Assembly (NCBI GenBank): GCA_022822125.1
Contig: JAJECF010000189.1
Span: 1 to 64,000, forward strand
DNA: 64,000 nucleotides
Source: Alphaproteobacteria bacterium
GTDB taxonomy: Bacteria; Pseudomonadota; Alphaproteobacteria; Bin95
Direction of reading: 5' to 3'
Under the pieces are notes generated by a model. The model was not told the DNA's origin. It did no database searches and saw only the letters and a list, made by a program, of their open reading frames with translations. Positions 26,853-36,113 of the stretch are shown in pieces. The translations under genes were made by a program, and so were the position numbers. Position 1 is the stretch's first letter; the number at the start of each line of letters is the position of its first letter.

Positions 26853-26934
26853 AACCCGGCGCGAGTCTCCCGGCTGAAGCGAAGCAGCCCGTCCCCGCCT
26901 CCGTTCCGGGGCGGTGAAAGAGGGCGCGGCGGCC

Positions 26935-28065
26935 TCAGACCTTGCCGGCGGCGGCGGGATAGTCGTTTATGCCGAGCGCGTCCCGGAAATCGGCGGAGAG
27001 CCGGGCCTTCTCGTCCTCCAGCGGAATGCCGGTCGCATCGGCAATGCGGACGACGGCATTGAAGATGGCGAGCACGCCGGCGGCATCGACCAGCGCTTCG
27101 CCGCCGATCTCCTCGTGCAGCCGGTCCCGCGCCGCCGCGAAGTCCTGGCGGCCGTCCTCGAAGAAGGCGTCGGCATAGCGCGCCAGCGCCTCTCCCGCCG
27201 CAACGCCGCCGCTGGAGGCGGCCGCCCCCGCCATGGCGGTCAGGTCGTAGTCGTCGCCCGTGTGCCGGCCGCTCCCACGGAGCAGCACCGCGTGGCTGGT
27301 GGTTCAATAGACGCACCGGTTGATGGCCGACACCCGCCCCGCCAGGAACTCGATCTGGGCATGGGTGAGCGCGCGGTATTCGGTGCCGAAATCCCTGAGC
27401 TGCGCATCCGGCAGGTAATGCGCCGAATCCATGTCGAAGAAGCCGATGACTTCCGCCGGCACGAGCGAGAGCGCGCGGTGGATGTTGACGGCGGCGAGCC
27501 CGTCATACATGCCGGCTTCGGCGTCCGTCAGGTCCTCCGGCGCCACGGTCGGCACCCAGGCGAGCCCTTCCTTTGCGCCCGCCGGGCGGCGCCGGCGCGG
27601 CGCGCCGGGGACGGGCGCAGGCAGGCTGTGGCGCGGCAGCCCCATGGCGTCGCAGAAGCTGTCCACGGCGATGACCGTCGCCATGACGCCCACGGTCTCG
27701 ACATAGTCCGCGTCGCCAAGGCCCCCCGCCAGCGCGTCCTCATAGAAGCGGCGGGTGAGCCGGTCGGGGTCTGTGCGGATGCGGTGGATGACCTCCACCA
27801 GCGCGTCCGGCAGGTCGGTCGCCGTCTCGTGTGCGCCCGTCACGGCGTATGGCGAGAGCGCCGCCCGGCGTTCGCGGCAGAACTCGCAGGCCTCGGCCGC
27901 GCGGGTCTCCTCGGCGATAGCGATGCGCATGGCGCCGGACAACCACTCGCCCGGCCTCGCCAGACGGGCCCAGGCGCGCTGCTGGGTGGCGGCGAGATCG
28001 CTGCGCACCGGCAGGGGGCTATGGCGATAGCCGAGGGTCCCGACGATTGCTGCTTCGACGGACAT
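26935..28065 (-). CDS. AhpD-family peroxidase-related selenoprotein (in-frame TGA read as Sec254)
   Basis: One 376-residue frame from the ATG at 28063-28065 (GGGAG 7 bp before) to the stop at 26935, interrupted only by a TGA at 27304-27306. On both sides of it the protein is AhpD-like: RVSAINRCVY, TGA, TTSHAVLLRG. The AhpD active site is CxxCxxxH; here it reads C-V-Y-TGA-T-T-S-H, so the TGA stands exactly where the second cysteine belongs. A second CxxC (CEFC) is in the N-terminal domain. A SECIS-like hairpin begins 15 nt after the TGA. AhpD-like CxxU selenoproteins are known from marine metagenomes. It would reduce peroxides with a thiol partner. The alternative is two separate frames or a pseudogene, but the reading frame, motif position and hairpin argue against it. 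Confidence 0.85.
27262..27288 (-). promoter_or_regulatory. Bacterial SECIS-like hairpin
   Basis: In the RNA, GCUCC and GGAGC close a GUG loop (27271-27283), extended by U-G, C-G and G-C pairs and an outer GU/AC pairing. The loop begins 25 nt after the UGA and its first base is G, inside the distance and loop rules known for bacterial SECIS elements that bind SelB. Confidence 0.75.
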
Positions 28066-28167
28066 GGGGCTCACTCCCGCTTGCTGCCGCCCGCAGTGTA
28101 CCACGGCCGTGCCGAACGGGCGCCGATTGCGGGCGGCGGGCCGGCGGAGTAGAAGACAGGCGCTCGG

Positions 28168-28244
28168 CGGGGCGTAGCGCAGCCTGGCAGCGCGTCTGCT
28201 TTGGGAGCAGAAGGTCGCGAGTTCGAATCTCGCCGCCCCGACCA
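28168..28244 (+). tRNA. tRNA-Pro (anticodon UGG)
   Basis: 77 nt with encoded CCA. Acceptor stem CGGGGCG / CGCCCCG, D-arm GCGCAGCCUGGCAGCGC, anticodon stem-loop CUGCUUUGGGAGCAG with UGG, and T-arm GCGAGUUCGAAUCUCGC. It lies between the divergent selenoprotein gene and the DHA2 exporter. Confidence 0.95.
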
Positions 28245-28286
28245 CCATCGCTCCCCGGTTTCGGCAGCGGGCGCAAAGGCGGCCCG

Positions 28287-29780
28287 TCAGCGCCTTATGC
28301 GCATCAGGAGCAGCAGCGGGAGCGCGACGAGCGCGACGGCCGTGTAGGCGGTGAAGGCGTTGAGATAGCCGATCATCGCGGCCTGCTGCCCGATCTGGCC
28401 GCTCAGCGCCGCAAGGCCCGAGGCCGTGCCCGTGTCGATCACCGCCAGCGCCTCGTTATAGGGCGAGACGAATTCGGTGAGCCGTCCGTAGTTCTCGCCG
28501 CCCGTGCGCACCAGCACGGTCACGCTTACCGAAATGAAGAAGCTGGAGCCCAGATTGCGCATCAGATGATAGACGGAGGAGGTCTCCGCCAGGTAGCGCG
28601 GGGGCAGGGTCGAGAAGGTCGCAACCGTGAGCGGCACCCAGGTGATGCCGACAGCCACACCCTGCAGCCAGGAAACCAGCGCCACGTCCCACCAGGTCGC
28701 GTTGACGTCGAACTGCATCATGATCCAGCCGGACGCGGCCATGATGGAGAAGCCCGCGCTCATGCCGATGCGCGGGTCGAGCTTGCCGACATACATGGCG
28801 AGGAAGAATCCCAGGATCGCGCCCACGCCGCGCGCCGCCACCAGTTGGCCCACCACCGCGTTCGGGAAGCCCGCAAGGTCCTGCAGCATCGGCGGCAGCA
28901 TCACCATCGGGGTGAAGTTCAGCATACCGTATATGCCCACGATGCAGAGCCCGAGCGCATAGTTCCGGTCGAGCAGCAGCTTGAGGTTCAGAAAGGGGCG
29001 CCGGGTGGTCAGGCTGTGGGCCAGGAAGATGTAGAGGCCGATGCCGGCCAGGCAGGCTTCCAGCAGAATTTCGGTGGAGTCGAACCAGTCGCGGCGCTCG
29101 CCCCGGTCCATCATCAACTGGAAACAGACGACCGCGACGGAGAGCGCGAGGAACCCCGTCCAGTCGAGGTGCGCGCGCCGGAGCCTGCCGCCGTCGGTCA
29201 GCACTAGCCACATGGCGAGCCAGCTCGCGGCCGCTACCGGTACGACCATGAAGAACGCCCAGCGCCAGTTATAGGCCTCGGTGAGATAGCCTCCGACGAC
29301 CGGGCCGATCACCGGCCCGACGACGACGCCCATGCCGAATGCCGCCATGGCGGTGCCGTGCTGCGCGCGCGGATAGCTGTCCTGGGTGATAGCCTGGGCG
29401 AGCGGGATGATCGGCGCCCCCGCCGCACCCTGGATGACGCGGAAGACCACGAGCGTCTCCAGCGATGTCGCAAAGCCGCAGCCGAGCGTCGCCGCCCCGA
29501 AGACCGCCATGCCCCAGAGCATGACCGCGCGGCGTCCGAAACGGCCCGTCAGCCAGCCCGTCATCGGCGTCACGATGGCGGTCGCGACGATGTTGAAGGT
29601 CATCGCCCAGGCGATCTGGTCCTGGGTGGCGGAGAGCGAGCCCTGCATTTGCGGCAGCACGGTCGAGACGACGAGCACGGTGGTGCCGTAGAGCGTCGTC
29701 GAGAGCGTCACGGCGGCGAGGATCAGCGCTCGCCTGAGCGCCGACAGGTCCCTGCCGCCGAACGCCTCCTCCCCGTTCAC
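28287..29780 (-). CDS. DHA2-family (EmrB/QacA) multidrug MFS exporter
   Basis: 497 residues, about 14 membrane segments. Motif A appears as GWLTGRFGRRAVMLWG, and motif C-like glycine/proline residues as GMGVVVGPVIGPVVGGYLTE. It is a proton-drug antiporter of the inner membrane. Its start overlaps the stop of the molybdenum-carrier-like gene by 4 bp, and that gene overlaps the MATE gene by 4 bp, so the three are one operon. No membrane-fusion partner is next to it. Confidence 0.88.
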   Translation of the reverse strand: MNGEEAFGGRDLSALRRALILAAVTLSTTLYGTTVLVVSTVLPQMQGSLSATQDQIAWAMTFNIVATAIVTPMTGWLTGRFGRRAVMLWGMAVFGAATLGCGFATSLETLVVFRVIQGAAGAPIIPLAQAITQDSYPRAQHGTAMAAFGMGVVVGPVIGPVVGGYLTEAYNWRWAFFMVVPVAAASWLAMWLVLTDGGRLRRAHLDWTGFLALSVAVVCFQLMMDRGERRDWFDSTEILLEACLAGIGLYIFLAHSLTTRRPFLNLKLLLDRNYALGLCIVGIYGMLNFTPMVMLPPMLQDLAGFPNAVVGQLVAARGVGAILGFFLAMYVGKLDPRIGMSAGFSIMAASGWIMMQFDVNATWWDVALVSWLQGVAVGITWVPLTVATFSTLPPRYLAETSSVYHLMRNLGSSFFISVSVTVLVRTGGENYGRLTEFVSPYNEALAVIDTGTASGLAALSGQIGQQAAMIGYLNAFTAYTAVALVALPLLLLMRIRR

Positions 29781-30238
29781 GGAGCGAGGACGCGCATGAG
29801 GAAACGCCGGGCCTCGGCGCCGATTCCGGGCGCCTGGCTCTCGCGCGGGCCGGCGATATTGAGCCGGAGGACGCCGTGGCGTCGAAGCCAGATGGCGGCG
29901 GCCGGCGCCTGCACCCGGCGCGAAAGGTCAGCGACGCGCAGCGGTCGTCCCATGTTGCGGGCAAGCGAAGCCGTGAGGCGCGTGCCGCCGGTGAGCGGGC
30001 CGCGGCAGAGGATCAGCGTCGCGTCGCTGTCGCGGACATTGAGGCGCGTCCGCACGCGGTAGGCGGCACTCGCCGTCTCGGTAAGGGGATAGCGCCCGGG
30101 TATCGGGCCGTCCTCGGCGCGCCTTCCGCGCGGGCACCAGCCGCCGACGGCGAGTCCGAGCGCCAGCGCGGCGTCGAGCCCCGCCCGGTCCACGCCGGTC
30201 TGCCCGCCCGAAACGATCTGCCGCACCGGATGCGTCAT
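29777..30238 (-). CDS. Putative molybdenum-carrier / SLOG-type Rossmann protein
   Basis: 153 residues from the ATG at 30236-30238, which overlaps the MATE gene's stop (ATGA). The core VRQIVSGGQTGVDRAGLDAA, then DATLILCRGPLTGGTRLTAS and the aspartate-rich strands are the pattern of the putative molybdenum carrier / YpsA-like family in the SLOG superfamily, which bind nucleotides. It is the middle gene between two exporters. A role in sensing or handling a nucleotide ligand is inferred; a link to molybdenum rests on the family name only. Confidence 0.7.
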   Translation of the reverse strand: MTHPVRQIVSGGQTGVDRAGLDAALALGLAVGGWCPRGRRAEDGPIPGRYPLTETASAAYRVRTRLNVRDSDATLILCRGPLTGGTRLTASLARNMGRPLRVADLSRRVQAPAAAIWLRRHGVLRLNIAGPRESQAPGIGAEARRFLMRVLAP

Positions 30239-31572
30239 GGCCGCCGCGATAGCATGACGAAGCGCGCGCACAGAAGCCCGAGCGATATCGCCGTCGAGAC
30301 GATCACCGCCTCGAACAGCCCCGCCACGCCCCGCTCCAGGCGAAAGGCGAGCAGCAGCGCGAGCGGCACCATGCAGCCGATGAAGGCGAAGGCCTGCAGC
30401 GCCGTCGGCACCCAGGCGTCGGCGCAGCCGCGCAGCGCGTTCAGCATCAGCGTCTGCCCGCCGTCGAAGAGGGGCATGAGCCCGGCCAGAATCAGCACAG
30501 GGACGGCGGCGGCAAGCACGGCCGCCTCCGACGAGTAGATGGCGGCCAGCGGCCGGGCAAGCACCGCCATGAGGGCGCCGGCGGCGGCCATGAGACAGAT
30601 CGTGACGGCAAGGCCCATCCAGCCGGCCGCGATCCAGCGCCTGCGGTCGCCGCGCGCCCAGGCATTGCCGATACGCACGCTGGTGGCGATACCGACGCCG
30701 TTAGCGACCATGAAGATGACGGAAATCACATTCAGCACGATGGTGAAGACGGCGAGCGGGACAGCGCCGAGCCAGCCGGCGAACAGGTGGATGGCGGTAA
30801 AGGCTCCCATCTCGACGGCAATGGCGACCGCGGCGGCATAACCCACCATGCGCTGCACCCGCCAGCGGCGCCAGGCCCAGCCGGCGCGGGCGCGGACCCC
30901 CAGCCGCGCCCGGTCGGACATCCGCCAGACATGGGCGAGCAGGAACGCCGCGAGCGCCCAGCGTATGCCGGTGGTAGCCCAGGCCGAGCCTTCCGCGCCC
31001 AGCTCCGGCAGGCCGAGCAGGCCGTGAACCAGCAGCAGGTCGGCCGGGATATTGACGAGATTGGCGGCGACAATGGCCCAGGCGACCGGGCGCGGGCGCC
31101 GCACGCCCTCGAGGAAAAAGGCGGTGGCGAAATAGAGGAAGCCCGCCGGATAGCCGAGCGCCAGGATGAAGAAGACGCGCCCCGCGCCCGCCGCCACATC
31201 CTCGCTCTGCCCGGTGAGCAGCAGCACGTCGCGCCCGAACAGCCCGAGCACCAGACCGAGGGCGCCGAAGACGAGCGCAACCGGCACCGCCCGCCGCCAG
31301 GCCGCCCCGGCTTCCGCCGGTTCGCCGCGCCCCATGGCCTGCGCCGCCGCCACCGTGGTGCCCGTCAGCAGCCCCATCACCGTCAGCAGCAGCGGCAGAT
31401 AGACCGCAACGCCGAGCGAGAGATAGCCGAGCTCCACGGAGGAGTAGCGCCCGACGATCACCGTGTCGGCCACTGTCATCGCCAGCACGCCGGCGCGGCT
31501 CACAACGACCGGCAGGGCGAGCCGGTAGAGGTCGGCCAGATGGCCGAGGACGAGGCGGCGGCGCAGGCGCAT
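30235..31572 (-). CDS. MATE-family multidrug exporter, NorM type
   Basis: 445 residues with about 12 membrane segments. It begins LYRLALPVVVSRAGVLAMTV and VADTVIVGRYSSVELGYLSL, the MATE N-lobe, and contains the second-half repeat ANGVGIATSVRIGNAWARGD. MATE proteins expel cationic drugs by Na+ or H+ antiport. First gene of the exporter operon; the divergent M81 peptidase starts 55 bp away. Confidence 0.88.
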   Translation of the reverse strand: MRLRRRLVLGHLADLYRLALPVVVSRAGVLAMTVADTVIVGRYSSVELGYLSLGVAVYLPLLLTVMGLLTGTTVAAAQAMGRGEPAEAGAAWRRAVPVALVFGALGLVLGLFGRDVLLLTGQSEDVAAGAGRVFFILALGYPAGFLYFATAFFLEGVRRPRPVAWAIVAANLVNIPADLLLVHGLLGLPELGAEGSAWATTGIRWALAAFLLAHVWRMSDRARLGVRARAGWAWRRWRVQRMVGYAAAVAIAVEMGAFTAIHLFAGWLGAVPLAVFTIVLNVISVIFMVANGVGIATSVRIGNAWARGDRRRWIAAGWMGLAVTICLMAAAGALMAVLARPLAAIYSSEAAVLAAAVPVLILAGLMPLFDGGQTLMLNALRGCADAWVPTALQAFAFIGCMVPLALLLAFRLERGVAGLFEAVIVSTAISLGLLCARFVMLSRRP

Positions 31573-31627
31573 GGGCGGCGGTTGGCCTTTCTGTTAGCGT
31601 CGCGGGCGGCGGCTGGAGGCGGGGACC

Positions 31628-33100
31628 ATGCGGATTGCGGTCGGCGGATTTCACCATGAGACGAATACCTTTGCGCCGACAAAGGCAAGCTTCGAAATGT
31701 TCCGGCGTGCGGACGGCTGGCCCGGACTCTGCCGGGGAGAGGCGGTTCTCGCCGACACGGCCGGCATAAACCTGCCGATAGCGGGCTTCCTGGAGGCCGC
31801 GCGCGCCTCCGGGCGCAGCTTTGCGCCGCTCGCCTGGGCGAATGCCAGCCCCTCCGCGGAAGTCGAGGAGGCGGCCTATGAGCGCATCGCTGGCATGATC
31901 GTGGACGACCTGCGGAACGCAGGGCCGGTGGACGCCGTCTATCTGGACCTCCACGGCGCCATGGTGGCGGAGCATCTGGAGGACGGCGAGGGCGAGTTGC
32001 TGCGTCGCACGCGCAATGTCATCGGCCCGGATGTTCCGCTGGTGGCGAGCCTCGACCTGCACGCCAATGTCTCGCCGCTCATGGTGCGCGAAGCGGATGC
32101 GCTGGTCGTGTTCCGCACCTATCCGCATGTCGATATGGCGGAGACGGGCGCGCGCACCGCCCGCCTGCTGGAGCGCATCCTCGCCGAGGGGCGGCCGGCC
32201 AAGGGGTTCCGGCAGATCCCCTTTCTCATTCCGCTCACCGCGCAATGCACGCTGATCGAACCGGCTGCAAGCCTGTATGCAGGCCTCGGGGAACGGGAGC
32301 GCGGCGCCGTCCGCTCCGTGTCGCTCGCAGGCGGCTTCCCGCTCGCCGATACGCCCGATTGCGGCCCGGCCGCGCTCGCCTATGCCGGCGACGAGCGGAG
32401 TGCGGCCGAGGCGGCGGACTCCCTGGCGGAGGCCGTGCTGGCGGCGCGGGAGGGCTTCGCCGCCGGGTTCCTGTCGCCGGAGGAGGCGGTGGCGCGCGCG
32501 GACCGGGCGGGGCGCGCGGGCCGGCCGGTCGTTATCGCGGACAGCTGCGACAATCCGGGCGGCGGCGGCAATGGCGACACGACGGGGCTCCTGCGCGCGC
32601 TGGCGGCCCGGCGACCCGAGGGCGCCGCGCTGGGCCTGCTGATCGACGCGCAAGCGGCCGCTGCGGCGCATGAGGCGGGCGAAGGCCGCCGGCTGGCGCT
32701 GGCGCTCGGCGGGCGTTCGGGCATTCCGGGCGATGCGCCCTTCGAGACCGACGCGGTCGTGCGCCGGCTTGGCAGCGGGTCCTTCACCTGCACCGGTCCC
32801 TTCTATGGCGGCAACCGGATGCAGCTCGGCCCGATGGCGCTGCTGGAGCTTGCCTGCGGCGTGCAGGTGGCGGTGGCGAGCCGCAAGGTGCAGGCGGCGG
32901 ACAAGGAGATGTTCCGCCATCTGGGCGTGGAGCCGGCGGACTGCCGCATCCTCGCGCTCAAGAGCTCGGTGCATTTCCGCGCGGATTTCGGGCCGATCGC
33001 CGGCGAGGTGCTGGTCGCCGCCGCGCCGGGGCCCGTAGCGGCCGACCCGGGCGCGCTCGCCTTTACCCGGCTTCGCCCCGGCGTGGCGCAGCGGCCCTGA
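31628..33100 (+). CDS. M81-family metallopeptidase, MlrC-like
   Basis: 490 residues. The start MRIAVGGFHHETNTFAPTKA and LDLHGAMVAEHLEDGEGELL, LDLHANVSPLMVREADALV and FRTYPHVDMAETGARTA are the M81/MlrC hallmarks, with conserved His and Asp for zinc. MlrC was described as the peptidase of microcystin breakdown, but most M81 proteins act on other, unknown peptides or amides. The gene's end overlaps the convergent rhomboid gene by 38 bp. Confidence 0.88.
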   Translation: MRIAVGGFHHETNTFAPTKASFEMFRRADGWPGLCRGEAVLADTAGINLPIAGFLEAARASGRSFAPLAWANASPSAEVEEAAYERIAGMIVDDLRNAGPVDAVYLDLHGAMVAEHLEDGEGELLRRTRNVIGPDVPLVASLDLHANVSPLMVREADALVVFRTYPHVDMAETGARTARLLERILAEGRPAKGFRQIPFLIPLTAQCTLIEPAASLYAGLGERERGAVRSVSLAGGFPLADTPDCGPAALAYAGDERSAAEAADSLAEAVLAAREGFAAGFLSPEEAVARADRAGRAGRPVVIADSCDNPGGGGNGDTTGLLRALAARRPEGAALGLLIDAQAAAAAHEAGEGRRLALALGGRSGIPGDAPFETDAVVRRLGSGSFTCTGPFYGGNRMQLGPMALLELACGVQVAVASRKVQAADKEMFRHLGVEPADCRILALKSSVHFRADFGPIAGEVLVAAAPGPVAADPGALAFTRLRPGVAQRP

Positions 33101-33752
33101 AAACGGGCAGCAGCGCGATGCCGGCCGCGAAGCCGCCGATATGCGCCCAATAAGCGACCTTCGCGTCCTCCCCGAAGGTCGAAAGGCCGAAGAAGAACTG
33201 CACCGCGAACCAGCCCGCGACCAGCAGCCAGGCCGGAAGGCGGAGCGGCACGACGAAGAACAGCACCAGGATGCGCGCCCGGGGGCTCAGCACCAGATAG
33301 GCCCCCAATATGCCCGAGATGGCGCCGCTCGCCCCGATCAGCGGCACGGCCGAGGAGGGCTCCGTCAGCCCGTGCGCAAGCGCGGCCAGCGCGCCGCAAA
33401 GCAGGAAGAACAGGGCGAAGCGCAGATGGCCCATCGCGTCCTCGACATTGTCGCCGAAGATGTAGAGGAAGGCCATGTTGCCGAGCAGATGCGCGAAATC
33501 CCCGTGCAGGAACTGCGTCGTCACCAGCGAGAGAGGCGCCGGCAGGATGGCGAGGTCGGGGCGCAGTTGCAGCTCGCCCAGCAGCCGCCCCGGCACGAAG
33601 CCCAGCGCCAGCAGCCTGCGGTATTCCAGGGCCTCCGGCAGTCCCGCCTGCCAGATGAACGCGACCGCGCAAAGCAGGATCGCGCCCCAGGTGACGACCG
33701 GCGTCTCGATGCGGGTGCGCTCATTGTCGTCATGGATCGGCATGAAGGGCAT
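33063..33752 (-). CDS. Rhomboid-family intramembrane serine protease
   Basis: 229 residues, about six membrane segments. Catalytic serine in GASGAISGILGAYL and histidine in AYWAHIGGFAAGIALL; the loop with HGDFAHLLGNMAFLYIFGD is the rhomboid H-x-x-x-N region. It cleaves membrane-protein segments. It converges on the M81 gene with a 38-bp overlap. Single gene. Confidence 0.92.
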   Translation of the reverse strand: MPFMPIHDDNERTRIETPVVTWGAILLCAVAFIWQAGLPEALEYRRLLALGFVPGRLLGELQLRPDLAILPAPLSLVTTQFLHGDFAHLLGNMAFLYIFGDNVEDAMGHLRFALFFLLCGALAALAHGLTEPSSAVPLIGASGAISGILGAYLVLSPRARILVLFFVVPLRLPAWLLVAGWFAVQFFFGLSTFGEDAKVAYWAHIGGFAAGIALLPVFRAAAPRRGEAG

Positions 33753-33940
33753 GGGCGGCAGGGTAGTGTCCCGGTCCCGAAGTCCGCAAGAATTCGGTTT
33801 GGGTGTGCGGCCTCTCCGGCCCGACTGCTTCCATCGTTAGGCCCGGACTTGTTCCCTTGCTGTCGGGTTCAGCTATTGGGCAAAGCTGAGCGGGTCCCGA
33901 TTGGAGATTCGGGGGCGCGTGGCGTCTGCGGTCCTCCCCT

Positions 33941-33980
33941 CCTCATCCCGAGTAGCGGCGCCAGCCGCGTATCGAGGGGG
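33941..33980. repeat. REP-like palindromic repeat
   Basis: CTCATCCCGAGTAGCGGCG then CCAGCCGCGTATCGAGGGGG: the GCGGC/GCCGC stem with flanks CATCCNGAGTAGC and GTATCGA. The same element recurs at 41418-41587. It is the main content of the 319-bp gene-free stretch 33753-34071. Confidence 0.75.
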
Positions 33981-34071
33981 CTGGAAGCGGGGCGGGGCGG
34001 CGGTTGTGGGCGCGGGCAGCGTTCGCGGCTATAAGCGCCTGCAGGCGGTGAGCGGAAGGGTGCGGGGCCCC

Positions 34072-36090
34072 ATGGAAAATCTCTGGTCCGACCGGGAAGC
34101 AGAAGCGGCGGTCGCTCGCTACGGCGCGGAGGGCGTCGGTCGCGACCTGGCGCTCCGGGTCTATACGACGCGGCTGCTCGGTGGCGAGCCGCGCCTCGTG
34201 CTGCATGGCGGCGGCAATACCTCGCTCAAGACGCACATGACCGACCTTGCCGGCGACGAGGTCGAGGTGCTTTGCGTCAAGGGCTCGGGCTGGGATATGG
34301 GCCGGATCGAGCCGCCGGGCCTGCCGGCGGTCCGGCTCGAACCGCTCCGGCGGCTCCGGCGGCGCGGCGCGCTTTCCGACGAGGACATGGTGGCCGCGCA
34401 CCGGTCCGCCCTGCTCGACCCTGCGGCGCCCTCGCCCTCGGTCGAGACCCTGCTGCACGCCTTCCTGCCGCACCGCTATATCGACCACACCCACGCCAAT
34501 GCCGTGCTGGCGCTGACCGACCAGCCGGACGGGGCGGCGCTCTGCCGCGAGGTCTTCGGCAGGAGCGTCGCGCTCGTGCCCTACATCATGCCGGGCTTCG
34601 CGCTCGCCCGGAAAGCGGCGGAACTGTTCGAGGAGACGCCGGACTGCGAGGGGATGATCCTGCTGAACCACGGCGTCTTCACCTTCGGAGAGACCGCGCG
34701 CGAATCCTACGACCGCATGATTGCCCTCGCGGCCCGCGCGGAAGCGCATCTGGCGAAGGCCCCGGCCAGGGTCTTCGCGAGCGCCGTCCTGCCGGACCGG
34801 CCGGCAAGGCCTGAGGAGATCGCGCCGCTCTTGCGCGGCCTGCTCGCCCGCCCGCCCGCGGCGCCGGACGGCGAGCCCGGGCGCTTCCTGCTCGCCTTCC
34901 GGGGCGGGGCGCATGTCCGGCGCTTCGTGGACGGGGCGGAGGTCTCCCGCTACGCGCTCGCCGGCACCGTCACGCCTGACCACTCGCTCCGGGTCAAGTC
35001 ATGGCCCGTGCTGCTGCCGCCGGCGGGCGCGCTGGAGACGTTCGCGCGCGGGGCCGAGGCGGCGATCCGCCGGTTCGAGGCGGACTACATGGCTTATTTC
35101 GAGCGCGGCAATGCGCGGGCCGGCAACGGCCTGACGGCGCTCGACCCCGCTCCGCGCGTGCTGCTCGCGCCGGGCGTCGGCCTCTTCGCGGCGGGACGGG
35201 ACGCCAAAGCCGCCGCCATCGCCGCCGACCTTGCCGAGACCGCCATGGAGGTGATTACCGATGCCGAACGCATCGGACGGTTCGCCAGCATCGGCGAGGA
35301 CGACCTGTTCGACATCGAATACTGGCCGCTGGAGCAGGCGAAGCTGGGCAAGGCCGCGCCCCCGCCGCTAGCAGGGCAGGTGGCCGTGGTAACGGGCGGG
35401 GCAGGCGCCATCGGCCGGGCGGTCATGGCGGCGCTGCGCGCGGAAGGGGCCGAGCCGGTCGGCCTCGATCTCGAAGCCGGTCCGGACATCCTCGCATGCG
35501 ACGTGACCCGGCCGGAGGCGGTCGAGGCGGCCTTCGCGGACATCTGCCGGCGCCATGGCGGCGTCGATATCCTCGTCTCCAATGCAGGCGCGGCCTGGCA
35601 GGGACGCATCGGCGAAGTCGGGGACGCGGAACTGCGCCGGAGCTTCGAGCTCAATTTCTTCGCCCACCAGACGGTGGCGCAGGCTGCGGTGCGGATCATG
35701 CAGATGCAGGGCACGGGCGGCAGCCTGCTTTTCAATGTCTCGAAACAGGCGGTCAATCCCGGCCCCGATTTCGGCCCCTACGGCGTGGCCAAGGCGGCGA
35801 CGCTCGCCCTTATGCGCCAATACGCCCTCGACTACGGGCGCGACGGCATCTCGTCCAACGCCGTCAATGCGGACCGCATCCGCAGCGGCCTGCTCGACGA
35901 CGGCATGGTGGCCACGCGGGCCGAGGCGCGGGGCGTAAGCGAAGCGGACTATATGCGCGGCAACCTGCTCGGACGCGAGGTGCTGGCCGAGGATGTCGCG
36001 CGCGCTTTCGTGGACCTTGCCCGCGCGCGCAAGACCACGGGCGCTGTGCTCACAGTCGACGGCGGCAATATCGCCGCCGCCATGCGCTGA
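34072..36090 (+). CDS. Bifunctional class II aldolase / short-chain dehydrogenase
   Basis: 672 residues from the ATG at 34072. The first half is a class II (zinc) aldolase: HGGGNTSLK, HTHANAVLAL with metal histidines and LLNHGVFTFGE. The second half is an SDR: VVTGGAGAIGRAVMAALRAE, LVSNAGAAWQ-type NAG motif and YGVAKAATLALMRQYALD with the YxxxK catalytic pair. Fusions of this type act on deoxy sugar phosphates (rhamnulose-phosphate aldolase/lactaldehyde dehydrogenase plan). A VOC protein follows 23 bp later. Substrate not certain. Confidence 0.88.
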   Translation: MENLWSDREAEAAVARYGAEGVGRDLALRVYTTRLLGGEPRLVLHGGGNTSLKTHMTDLAGDEVEVLCVKGSGWDMGRIEPPGLPAVRLEPLRRLRRRGALSDEDMVAAHRSALLDPAAPSPSVETLLHAFLPHRYIDHTHANAVLALTDQPDGAALCREVFGRSVALVPYIMPGFALARKAAELFEETPDCEGMILLNHGVFTFGETARESYDRMIALAARAEAHLAKAPARVFASAVLPDRPARPEEIAPLLRGLLARPPAAPDGEPGRFLLAFRGGAHVRRFVDGAEVSRYALAGTVTPDHSLRVKSWPVLLPPAGALETFARGAEAAIRRFEADYMAYFERGNARAGNGLTALDPAPRVLLAPGVGLFAAGRDAKAAAIAADLAETAMEVITDAERIGRFASIGEDDLFDIEYWPLEQAKLGKAAPPPLAGQVAVVTGGAGAIGRAVMAALRAEGAEPVGLDLEAGPDILACDVTRPEAVEAAFADICRRHGGVDILVSNAGAAWQGRIGEVGDAELRRSFELNFFAHQTVAQAAVRIMQMQGTGGSLLFNVSKQAVNPGPDFGPYGVAKAATLALMRQYALDYGRDGISSNAVNADRIRSGLLDDGMVATRAEARGVSEADYMRGNLLGREVLAEDVARAFVDLARARKTTGAVLTVDGGNIAAAMR

Positions 36091-36113
36091 ACGGAAACAG
36101 GGAGAGAGACTCA

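Noticed and set aside
27304..27306. TGA as a plain stop, giving two separate AhpD fragments
   Set aside because: The TGA is exactly at the catalytic cysteine position, both sides are in one frame with no other damage, and a SECIS-like hairpin follows.
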